From Nitrososphaera sp. (GTDB lineage Archaea > Thermoproteota > Nitrososphaeria > Nitrososphaerales > Nitrososphaeraceae), in contig JBDUUL010000010.1 in assembly GCA_039938515.1 (NCBI GenBank), positions 186,001-250,000 on the forward strand: a stretch of DNA of 64,000 nt, in the 5' to 3' direction. Numbering within the stretch: the stretch's first letter is position 1; each line of letters begins with the position of its first letter. A program made the translations under genes and the position numbers. The notes under the pieces are model-generated. The model had not been told where the DNA came from. It saw only the letters and a program-made list of their open reading frames with translations, and searched no databases. Shown in pieces: positions 26,047-34,184 of this stretch.

Positions 26047-27159
26047 ATGTCTTTCATCAATTTGCAATGCTCAGTTACCTTTGGCAGTGGATGCTTGCTA
26101 AACGAATATAGTCGCATGACTGAACAAAGGGACACTGGGAAACTGGTGGCCGGGTCAGACATTACAGTCTTACCAGAATCAAGCCCACAGGCAAGATCTC
26201 TTGATTTAATTATTCAGCATATAAAGCGCCAGGGGATTAGAAAGCTCCAGCCAGTTTTGCAGCCAAGATATGGCTATTCTTATCCTGATCTAGGTATAGC
26301 CAGCTTTGAGAGTCAGCGGGAGGTGCTGGAGCACTTGAAGCATTTTGGCGTAGCATCCCAAGAGGGTTCGGTCATCGCACTAAAGTGTCCTGACTGTTTG
26401 TCGTATGCTCTGTCATTCAAGCTCAGATGCCAGTCCTGCAAGTCCGGCGATCTGGATAAAGGAAGCGTCATTGAGCATATTCCATGCGGCAACACAGACT
26501 TTGACGAGCGGTATCTTGATGACTCTGGTCGATTTGTATGCAGGAAATGCAATAAGCGCCTTAATTCGCTCGGAGTTGACTACGCTAGACCCGGCGCGTT
26601 TTATCGATGCCTAACCTGCAAAGCGCTTTTGCCGACTGCTACCAAAGTTTACGCATGTCTTGGCTGCGGCAAGGAGTCTCTGGAAGACCGGCTTGCAGTT
26701 CTGCGACTTCCCATCTATTCTATCAATGCCGAAATGATTGACAAATATGCTCAGACTAGCATCGACATTTTTCAATCACTGCCTTCTGCACTTGCGGACA
26801 AGGGTTTGAAGGCTGTCTGCCCATGCCCGGTCGTGGGAGAATGCGGCATTCCACAGAAATTCTCAATAGTCATTTACGGGAGCGGCGATCAGACCCGGCC
26901 ACTTGCAGCAGGCGATTTTATTGACCAGACAGACTCCGACGAGACTCGCATCCTGTCTCTGTTTGCAAAATGCATGGACACAAAGATCAGGCGCATGATG
27001 ATAATATCCAGCAAAGGCTTGAGCAATAATGCTTCGAAACTCGCCTCTGCTTACGGATTCAAGGTGTTTCAACCTGACGCGATGAACCAGATGGAGGGGC
27101 TGCAGGACCGAATAATCGAGTGGGCTCTAACCTTGAGGAGCGAGACGCTATCATGCTAA
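26047..27159 (+). CDS. TackOD1-type multi-zinc-ribbon protein
   Basis: A 370-residue protein. The N-terminal part (about 50-110) reads as a helical/winged region (DLIIQHIKRQGI). Residues 110-215 hold several Cys pairs (CPDC, CQSC, CRKC, CLTC, CLGC), consistent with two or three zinc ribbons. The last 140 residues form an alpha/beta domain (FSIVIYGSGD, then RRMMIISSKGL). This fits the thaumarchaeal output domain TackOD1, often fused to or encoded beside histidine-kinase/response-regulator proteins; recognition is from the pattern, not a search. ATG 26047 is possible, but ATG 26116 (MTEQRDTGK) removes an odd, Cys-containing leader. No kinase gene is adjacent. Confidence 0.72.
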   Translation: MSFINLQCSVTFGSGCLLNEYSRMTEQRDTGKLVAGSDITVLPESSPQARSLDLIIQHIKRQGIRKLQPVLQPRYGYSYPDLGIASFESQREVLEHLKHFGVASQEGSVIALKCPDCLSYALSFKLRCQSCKSGDLDKGSVIEHIPCGNTDFDERYLDDSGRFVCRKCNKRLNSLGVDYARPGAFYRCLTCKALLPTATKVYACLGCGKESLEDRLAVLRLPIYSINAEMIDKYAQTSIDIFQSLPSALADKGLKAVCPCPVVGECGIPQKFSIVIYGSGDQTRPLAAGDFIDQTDSDETRILSLFAKCMDTKIRRMMIISSKGLSNNASKLASAYGFKVFQPDAMNQMEGLQDRIIEWALTLRSETLSC

Positions 27160-27631
27160 GCAGCCTTTTAGCTCTGACGAAAACATTCTACGGCCACAGG
27201 ATGTTATACAGCCACTTCATTCTTGCACTGGAGCAATAGTTCACCGTTGCATCATCACCCGCCCTTCGAGAAAAGATTGCCCACTCACTTAGGCGGTTCC
27301 AATGCGAAGGTTGCTGGTCTTTCCGATACATCATTTTGCGAAATTCTCTGCATCCCAATCCAAAGCAAGTTGCGAGCCACAAATCCCTCAGTCTCTCATG
27401 TTCTTGACTACCTTGTGCCAACCCGCGAGCCCCAGCCCTTATGACACATGAGGGCAAAGATGCAATGAAAGATAGATTTCTACATGGATCTTCGATTCGC
27501 TTCTCAATAAAAAGTGGAGGTTTTCCCTGAGTCCTACCAAATCGAGGCGTTATTGCCCGACTTTAAATAGAATCAGTGCAGGCGTGTAGCCAAAAAAACA
27601 TCCACTTGCTATTATCCAAACTTCTGCGGCA
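27160..27631. other. Intergenic region before the pilin-like gene
   Basis: No gene supported. The minus-strand open frame at 27188-27457 lacks a recognisable domain. A TATA-like sequence lies at 27562-27569. Confidence 0.45.
27562..27569 (+). promoter_or_regulatory. TATA box of the pilin-like gene
   Basis: TTTAAATA is centred 66 nt before the ATG at 27632, which implies a leader of about 40 nt, longer than at the leaderless genes in this window. Confidence 0.45.
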
Positions 27632-28189
27632 ATGCAGCAGATGACAGTTAAGGCAAGAAGGGGCATTGGCAACGTAATTACGACCCTGATTATTCTCATC
27701 GCCTCAGTCGTCCTGGGCGCAGGTGTGATATTCTTTGGTGGCAGCATGTTCCAGACCAACACGCAGACTGAATCCATCAAGGTGTCAAACGTGCACACTT
27801 GGGTAAATGTCAACGGCACAACAGTAACGGCATTTGCAGTCCAGAATACTGGCAGCAAGGCTAGCGCCATCAACTCTATCTCGCTTAGGGGTCTGCCAAT
27901 TCCGCAGACAAATTGGTATTCATGCGTAAACCCGACAGCATGTGCGACATCGACCAACATTAACACTGATCTGCCAACCCAGTACCATCCATCGACAGGC
28001 GTGCCCATTAACAGCGTAAACTATGCAATGCAGACCGGCCCAGTATCTCTGACACAGGGTCAGGCACAGATTGTATACATGACCGGCGCAGGCAACATCG
28101 GCACAATCGATGCTGGCAATACCTACTCGTTGCAGGTCCTGTCAGGCCAGGCAATAGCAGTACAGCAGGTTCAAGTAATCAGCAAGTAA
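27632..28189 (+). CDS. Archaeal type IV pilin/archaellin-like protein
   Basis: A 185-residue protein with a class III signal peptide: a short basic leader ending RRG, then IGNVITTLIILIASVVLG. A PibD-like prepilin peptidase should cut after the glycine, leaving a hydrophobic N-terminal helix that polymerises. The body is beta-rich with N-x-T sequons and no Cys pair conserved in archaellins beyond two cysteines near residues 108-114. It could be an adhesion pilin or an archaellin; no assembly ATPase or archaellum operon is nearby, so an isolated adhesion pilin is more likely. ATG 27632 or 27641. Confidence 0.82.
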   Translation: MQQMTVKARRGIGNVITTLIILIASVVLGAGVIFFGGSMFQTNTQTESIKVSNVHTWVNVNGTTVTAFAVQNTGSKASAINSISLRGLPIPQTNWYSCVNPTACATSTNINTDLPTQYHPSTGVPINSVNYAMQTGPVSLTQGQAQIVYMTGAGNIGTIDAGNTYSLQVLSGQAIAVQQVQVISK

Positions 28190-28401
28190 ATGCTTGGCAG
28201 TACAACTCGGTACATAGAACACCTGCTTTTTGTCATGATGCCCAGAATACCTCTATGTTTTGTAGTCAAACTTACTGGCTAGTCCTTAAGCAAATCTTTT
28301 GTTATCGACATTTGCCTTGGAACATCGGATGGGAGTAAATGAGCATACGTCAAGATTCCAATTCCAGTGTACTGAATTAGCAAAGATGGGCATCAAGATG
28401 G

Positions 28402-28821
28402 ATGCAAGATGCGGAGACCGCTTGGCGAGAGTATAGTTTAACAGGAGGAATGGAGTTGACCAGCGGGATAAATTATGCTTTGGGCGGTGTTATTTTGTGG
28501 ATTGCCGGCATGGTAATATTTGGCCTAGTAAGCATGCATAGTAGCAAGTCAAGTTTGCCTGCTGCTGTGAATGGTCTTTATTCAAACACATCAATTAGTG
28601 CAGATTCAAATGCTACTGAAGCACATCCCAACTTGTATAATAGCACCGCTGATTCGCATCAAGGTGGGGGAGGTTCTATTGGAAAGTTGGTGGCCAATAT
28701 CACGGATTCCAATACAACCGCTGGTAATTACAGCAATGATGAAAGTAATACCGCGTCCAAGGCTAGTTCAATAATCAAAGACACATTGTCAATGCCAAAA
28801 TACAATTATTCTGGGCGGTAA
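28402..28821 (+). CDS. Small single-pass membrane protein with Asn/Ser-rich ectodomain
   Basis: A 139-residue product as annotated; the more likely start is ATG 28450 (MELTSGINY), giving 123 residues. One transmembrane helix (YALGGVILWIAGMVIFGLV) precedes an outside domain of low complexity with about ten N-x-S/T sequons, suggesting heavy glycosylation. Not recognised. Confidence 0.5.
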   Translation: MQDAETAWREYSLTGGMELTSGINYALGGVILWIAGMVIFGLVSMHSSKSSLPAAVNGLYSNTSISADSNATEAHPNLYNSTADSHQGGGGSIGKLVANITDSNTTAGNYSNDESNTASKASSIIKDTLSMPKYNYSGR

Positions 28822-29040
28822 AACTCTGAAAGGGAGCAACTGAACTCATCAACTGATTTGTGATCGCATAGCCCGCCCGCATTAACTGATAGGTTTGACA
28901 TTGCGCAAAGGCACATGGTCACACCAGCTTATCCTGGACATGCAAATGCAAAATAGCCACACACGATTTCAAATAAAGTTTCTAGTAAGTGCAAACCCTC
29001 AAGTCTGGTGCACGTTCTATCAATTATTTACGAATTTAAT

Positions 29041-29775
29041 TTACCAGTTGCGATTGACATCAAGGGTCAAATCTTGAAACCTCAAAGTTTGCATAACCTT
29101 TTCGAATTGTTCGTCGGCCAAGTCGGTCATGCCAAGTATTTCTTTAACCTTGTCTTTCATTTCGACTTTGTTTGCTTTGTCGCGGTAAATGCTAACAGCA
29201 CGCAATATTTTAGCTGCAAATTCTTGCTTTTTTACAACTGGCATTCGCAAGTATTGGTCAAGGTATTGCTTGCGACCTAACATTGCTTGCACTATTTCAT
29301 CAGGCACGCCCGAGCCAATAGCCAGCGAGTAAAATCGCTTTTCGTAAACTTTAAGGTGAAACTTGCCCAACTTGTGACTGTGAATGTGGCTTACCCTTGC
29401 ATAATAGTGGTTGTGGTGCTTGGTCACATTTTCGCCAAAGCCAGCCTTTGCAAGTGCGATATTGTAACGTCTTCTTAGTCGTTCGGTGCTGCCATTGTTG
29501 AACTTGGTCAACGAAAATGTAACTGCTAGGCTGCAAGTTATGCGTGCGAATAACGGTTTTTAGAATATCAACGGTTTCGGCGTTAAGAAACCCTTCAAGC
29601 ATGCAACCAGTTTTTCACGCTCGATATTGGCCATTCGAACCGATGTTTCGTCAAACCGAATGTCTTTGACCATTAATTGCACCATATCGACTGGTTCAAA
29701 GCCAGTGTCGCAAATTACTTGCATATACGCGCTTGCTCGCTGGCCGACCCTGCCGCAGATCAGCCTAATAACCAC
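29041..29775 (-). pseudogene. Broken tyrosine recombinase (integrase)
   Basis: Three overlapping minus-strand frames (29560-29775, 29351-29602, 29041-29511) together rebuild the catalytic half of an archaeal XerA/integrase-type recombinase. The first gives TGFEPVDMVQL and a beta sheet, the second continues GFLNAETVDILKTVI, the third gives the C-terminal catalytic part, HKLGKFHLKVYEKRF...LGRKQYLDQY with the likely nucleophile Tyr. At least two frameshifts separate them and the N-terminal arm-binding domain is missing. It is therefore the relic of an integrated element. No clear attachment-site repeat was found beside it. Confidence 0.8.
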
Positions 29776-29834
29776 CCCATGCTCAAATTCAACTAGCTAT
29801 TCTTTATAGCCCTCATTGAGTTACATTCTGAATA

Positions 29835-30035
29835 GTGCCACGAAAAAGGATGGATTGGAAAGACGACATGCATGAAATGAGCACACTGTCCAAAACCATT
29901 GCAATGCTCGAAGCACGCATAGAAAAATCAACAGATGCAATCCAAAGAGCAAATTTGCAGAAAACTATAGATCATGCCAAACGATCGATGGATGTACTGG
30001 CAACGCGAAAAGTGGAGAGAGACGCTGCAAATTAG
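29835..30035 (+). CDS. Small coiled-coil protein
   Basis: A 66-residue, highly charged protein predicted to be one long helix (heptad pattern in LSKTIAMLEARIEKS and LQKTIDHAKRSMDVL). GTG start at 29835; ATG 29847 also fits. It lies next to the broken integrase and may be a leftover of the same element. Not recognised. Confidence 0.5.
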   Translation: MPRKRMDWKDDMHEMSTLSKTIAMLEARIEKSTDAIQRANLQKTIDHAKRSMDVLATRKVERDAAN

Positions 30036-30469
30036 CGGATTTATTGAGCATCATAATTGTTCGGCCAATACTGCTCTATATGTAAAGAGCCAAAAATCAT
30101 GTAAGCTCACAATAAACAATCTAAGTTGTGAGAAAGCAGCAATCTATTCTAGCTGAACATACAAGGAACCATACTCCGGCTCTCCTTGCCTGTGAGGACA
30201 GCAAACATAGACGTTGTAGCTGCATTAACGAGATGTTTTCTTGTCCGGCCCCGACATGTTCTTTCCAAAATTCCTTATCCTATGATGCGTGCAAATCAGG
30301 CGCCCAATCACTGACAAGCCCGCACTTGCTTGCCTTATGGCCTGCCTCCCATGGACATGTTAATCAGAGATCAAGGTGACTCTGCTGGTAAAATGCAAGT
30401 CGGGAAGGGGAGATTATCGCACTCCCTGCATGGCCGCCCTCTCCCGCTTACCGCACTAGTACGCTCGGC
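30036..30469. other. Gene-poor region
   Basis: About 430 nt with only unconvincing open frames rich in Cys, Ser and Arg. Possibly decayed element DNA next to the integrase relic. Confidence 0.4.
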
Positions 30470-31180
30470 CTATGGCGAGCGAATGAACTTGGTCCTGCCA
30501 AGAACTGCGATTACTCCGATCACAGAGGCAATTCCTGCTATCGCAGCAACTGGGAACTCTGGTACCACGTTTACATCAACGGCATTGGAGATTTTCAGGG
30601 TCCCCACGGCACCGTCAAACTGGCTTACGTACTTGTCAAAGTTGGCGCTGGAACTTGATGCGTACAGGATGGAAATATTCTTGGTATCTGTCTGGAAGGT
30701 GTATCCCTTGGCCTTTATTGCGGTGGGTTTAGTACACTCACCTGATACTGTAAACGCACTCATGCCATTTACGGTGGTCTTTTGTGACGAGGCAACACTG
30801 CATTCTGACTGTTGGTTATTTGACCCCGTAGACGGTGGTTGGAATCTAGTTGCATTAATCGGCTGTTTATCACTGACGGAAATGATCATCATGGGGTTAC
30901 TCAAATCGCCATTCATGCTGGGTCCGTTTGGTCCAGCCACGGCCGTTGAAACTCCAGATGGTGACGGAATTGCAAATCCCGTCCAGCCGTCCGGCAGCGT
31001 TATTTCAAGTCCATTAGACACGTCTTGATATTTTCCGCTTATCTGCTGCATTCCGGGTGGCGCCTGCGCATACGCGCCAACTACTGGAAAGCCGATTGCA
31101 AGTACCGTGGCGATTATGGCCAACGTCGACGTTCGGTTCATCATATACACAATCTCGTCAATCGGGCGGCTATTTAACAA
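30470..31180 (-). CDS. Secreted PEF-tail protein, paralogue of 702-1451
   Basis: A 236-residue exported protein. The likely start is ATG 31144 or 31141 (MNRTSTLAIIATVLAIG), because the first 12 residues from 31180 do not belong to a signal peptide. After the cleavage region (AYAQAPPGMQQ) the mature part aligns all along with the product of 702-1451: SGKY.D...GLEITLPDGW, the Cys pair, TVNGM and NFDKYVSQFD. The end is VPEFP, hydrophobic helix, basic residues. The body resembles a PsbP/Mog1-like alpha-beta sandwich by pattern only. Two copies 29 kb apart suggest a larger thaumarchaeal surface family. Confidence 0.8.
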   Translation of the reverse strand: MLNSRPIDEIVYMMNRTSTLAIIATVLAIGFPVVGAYAQAPPGMQQISGKYQDVSNGLEITLPDGWTGFAIPSPSGVSTAVAGPNGPSMNGDLSNPMMIISVSDKQPINATRFQPPSTGSNNQQSECSVASSQKTTVNGMSAFTVSGECTKPTAIKAKGYTFQTDTKNISILYASSSSANFDKYVSQFDGAVGTLKISNAVDVNVVPEFPVAAIAGIASVIGVIAVLGRTKFIRSP

Positions 31181-32210
31181 TTTATCGACGGGTTACGAAC
31201 GAAATACATCGCAAATTTGACAAGCCATCACCAAGGACGGGCCCGACAGCAAACTAATGCTTACTCACACCGCGTAAATCAACCTGAGACTCTTTTTCGG
31301 CTAATCCAATTTGATTATCCTTCTTGTTCGACATTCATTTATGATTGAGTTGCCCTCGCCTAACGCTGTCCCTCAGATCCTTATATCGCTCACTCTTGAA
31401 CCGCTTCGTGCTGACGAGACTTTCACTAGACGACCTTTTGGTTAAATCCTTCTGACACATGCATCAGCCAGGAGAGCATCACGTTATTCCAATCTTGGCC
31501 ACGCCAGGCGGTATTCCCATGCTTTCCTCATAAGCTACAATCGCCGCCCCAATGTTTTCCAAAACCAGTGCCATTGTGTTTGCAAAGGAAATGTATCCCA
31601 AAAGTTCTAGAAATGGTGCTATGAACCCTCGTCTTGGTGCTTTCTGTACAAGTACCATCGATTTTAATCCAAACACAATAGTTCACCGTCGAGTCTTTGG
31701 CACCACCGGTTGGACCTAAATGTGCAGAGGGCGCTGGTAAAGTCACTGTTAGTGAGAGGTGAAGAAGAGGCAACCGGCATTTTAGAAAATCTGCGAAAGA
31801 AGGGATAGTGTTTCAATCAGGGCCGGCTGTCTTACAGCAACTGCCATTTACGCGAGGACCAGACAAGGTGTCAATCGCCTAGTAGTACATGCAAAGCATT
31901 TGGGTGGCAGCAATAGTAGATCCATCTTTCTCTTATTGCAGTCAGTACTGCTCTCCCAACCTGACAGGCCGGTGTCTTAAAGTATTCACCGAGTGCCTGG
32001 GCTGAAATTATGGGGCCACCTTATTGCAAACAAAGCACATCATAAAGTGACATGTTAAACGTCCAGTATTCGACGTGGAACTTTTGACGGAGTGGATGTT
32101 AGAAAGTCTCCTGAAAGGATCCCATGACAGCTTTCGGAGGATTTAGGCAGGATGAAACGGGAAGTCTACTTGTGAATAGTACAATGAGGTGAAATCATTA
32201 AATCGTTGTT
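31181..32210. other. Long non-coding region
   Basis: About 1 kb without a supported gene. Minus-strand frames at 31479-31676 and 31528-31773 overlap in different frames and look like decayed coding DNA, but no family can be named. No repeats stood out by eye. Confidence 0.45.
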
Positions 32211-32618
32211 TTGGCTAATTTTTTCATGATATATTGCGAGGACCGCCCGTGGGGAAGGTTTGAAAAGTTCCACGAGAACAAGCCTTGCACGGTCAAGCTA
32301 ATCTATGTAAACGCCAATTCGAGACTCAGCCTCCAGTTTCACAAGGAAAGATCCGAGTTCTGGAAGGTAATAGACGGAACGGCCATTGTGGAGCTTGACG
32401 GCAAGAAATTCAGTTTGAAGAGGGGTGAGATGGTCTCGATTCCAAAACTAGCCCGGCACAGGCTCTCGGCTGGCACTGAACCGTGCATCGTCATGGAAAT
32501 TGCCTACGGCAGGTTCAGCGAAAGCGACATCGTGCGCGTAGAAGACGATTACAGCAGGCTCACTCCTGCTCTCAACCCGCTGGCAAGTTCCGCGCTTGCT
32601 CACAGCGATGCCGCCTAG
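32211..32618 (+). CDS. Mannose-6-phosphate isomerase type II-like cupin
   Basis: A 135-residue single cupin. The RPWG motif, LQFHKERSEFWKVIDG with its metal-binding His, and the second cupin motif (RGEMVSIPKLARHRL) match the C-terminal domain of ManC-type enzymes. It would interconvert fructose 6-phosphate and mannose 6-phosphate, feeding GDP-mannose or dolichol-mannose for N-glycans and the glycan island downstream. TTG 32211 is the annotated start; ATG 32226 also works. An alternative is a general sugar-binding cupin. Confidence 0.8.
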   Translation: MANFFMIYCEDRPWGRFEKFHENKPCTVKLIYVNANSRLSLQFHKERSEFWKVIDGTAIVELDGKKFSLKRGEMVSIPKLARHRLSAGTEPCIVMEIAYGRFSESDIVRVEDDYSRLTPALNPLASSALAHSDAA

Positions 32619-32652
32619 TACTTTGATATAGCTGGCCATAGCAGCTGCGTCC

Positions 32653-32862
32653 ATGGTTGACGTAAAGGCGGCAAAGGAAGGCAGGGGCTTCTCTGTCTCC
32701 GAGGGCAAGAAGATCATCGTCATAAAGGAGGACAAGGCCAAGGCCGCAAAGATGGAATTAACAAACGAGTACGGCAATTCTGTCACCTATGCTCTCGACA
32801 AGGCAGGCTTTGACGAGCTGTGGGCGAACATCTGGGAGTTTGTCAAGGACAGGCAGCACTGA
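32653..32862 (+). CDS. Small basic hypothetical protein
   Basis: A 69-residue Lys-rich alpha/beta protein, ATG start, 35 nt after the cupin gene and on the same strand, so probably cotranscribed. Pattern: strand KKIIVIKED, strand pair MELTNEYGNSVTYALD, helix FDELWANIWEFVKD. Not recognised. Confidence 0.6.
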   Translation: MVDVKAAKEGRGFSVSEGKKIIVIKEDKAKAAKMELTNEYGNSVTYALDKAGFDELWANIWEFVKDRQH

Positions 32863-32915
32863 CTATATACTGCCAGACATTTTCAGTTTGCCGAGGGCAG
32901 GCCCGGTAGCTTCGC

Positions 32916-34082
32916 TTGATAGTTGATACATTCAAGGCAAGTCTTGACCCTTCGGTATTCCGGCTCTACAGGAGATATCTGTACTCGCGCTACAAGCAAA
33001 CAGACGAGCTCTCGCAGGGAGAGGTCGTGCACGAGAAGGCCAAAGAGAAACTTGTCTCAATGGCCCCAATGTTCAGGGAGCACTCAGGAATGTTCGACGG
33101 CGGGCCGGAACTTGCCGTCAGAATTGGCGGGCACCTGCTTGCAAGCCCGGTGGGATTGGCTGCCGGCTTTGACAAGAACTGCGATCTATTGCTGCCCACT
33201 TCACACGTCTTTGGATTTGTCACGCCCGGAAGCGTACTTTTGAAGCCCCGCGCAGGAAATCCTCAGTCCCCCAAGTCCGGCGGGACCACCCGCCTTGCGA
33301 TTGACGACGAGAGGCAGGCCATTATCAACGCGCAGGGGTATCCACACAAGGGCCTGGAGTACTCGCTTGCGAATTTGCGCACATTTGCGACCGACAGCAA
33401 CCGCGGTAAGGCCAAGGTTCTCCTCAATTTCTCGGGCATCACCGAAGACTATACCGAGGACGCGGTACTTGACGCCTGCAAGGAAATCATTTCCCGTACA
33501 TCGCCATACGTGGACCTTGGATTTGAGGAAAATAGAACTTCACCGAACACCGATTTTAACAAGGTGCTGCAGTCAGCCGAGTTTACTAGAAAAATAATAG
33601 ACCTTATGAATTCGCATATTCCCTCCGGATTGCTAAAAGTATCCAAGGTCTCACCGTACAGCAGCCTTGAACCCGGCACTGCCGAAATGGAAGAGAAGAT
33701 AAAATCAATCAAGGTCTTTTACGAGAACGGGGGCGACGCAGTAACGATCGGAAACACCCGGCCTATTCCTACCAGCTCCAACAAAAAATCTCGCACCTTT
33801 TCAAGGCCAGTGGCCGGCGAGAGCGGCAGGCCACTGTTTCCCTACATGCTCCGACTCGTCCGCGATGTCCACGAAAAGTTTCCGGAGCTTCCCATAATTG
33901 CTTGCGGCGGAATCTTTAATGCGGAAGATGCCTGGAAGGCTCTTGAAGCTGGGGCGTCCTGCGTGGAACTTTACACGGCCCTGACATTCAATGGCTTTGG
34001 TGCAGTCAGGGAAATTCAGGATGGTATAAGGCGTAAGCTGGGCGGCAAGACATTGCAGGAATTTCTTCACAAACGCAAGTAG
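32916..34082 (+). CDS. pyrD: Dihydroorotate dehydrogenase, class 2-like
   Basis: A 388-residue FMN TIM barrel that oxidises dihydroorotate to orotate in pyrimidine synthesis. The N-terminal extension (YLYSRYKQTDELSQ) resembles the membrane-associating helix of class 2 enzymes. Conserved segments are PVGLAAGFDKN, TSPNTDF with the expected catalytic-loop position, IGNTRP, GESGRPL and IIACGGI (FMN phosphate). Some class 2 landmarks differ: the usual KLAPD is KVSPYSS. TTG start at 32916. Probably in one transcript with the two small genes upstream. Confidence 0.87.
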   Translation: MIVDTFKASLDPSVFRLYRRYLYSRYKQTDELSQGEVVHEKAKEKLVSMAPMFREHSGMFDGGPELAVRIGGHLLASPVGLAAGFDKNCDLLLPTSHVFGFVTPGSVLLKPRAGNPQSPKSGGTTRLAIDDERQAIINAQGYPHKGLEYSLANLRTFATDSNRGKAKVLLNFSGITEDYTEDAVLDACKEIISRTSPYVDLGFEENRTSPNTDFNKVLQSAEFTRKIIDLMNSHIPSGLLKVSKVSPYSSLEPGTAEMEEKIKSIKVFYENGGDAVTIGNTRPIPTSSNKKSRTFSRPVAGESGRPLFPYMLRLVRDVHEKFPELPIIACGGIFNAEDAWKALEAGASCVELYTALTFNGFGAVREIQDGIRRKLGGKTLQEFLHKRK

Positions 34083-34184
34083 AACCGAAATTTTGACAAA
34101 AAAGTCAATGCCACCAAATCATGGAACTTGAATCAGGAAACCTTTTAATCCATCCACAAGTATTGCTTACGAAAAGGGACTCGA

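Noticed and set aside
27188-27457. Minus-strand frame sharing CAATAGTTCACCGT (27235 region) with 31678 region, as possible transposase remnants
   Set aside because: A 14-bp match is expected by chance several times in 64 kb, and flanking sequence does not align.
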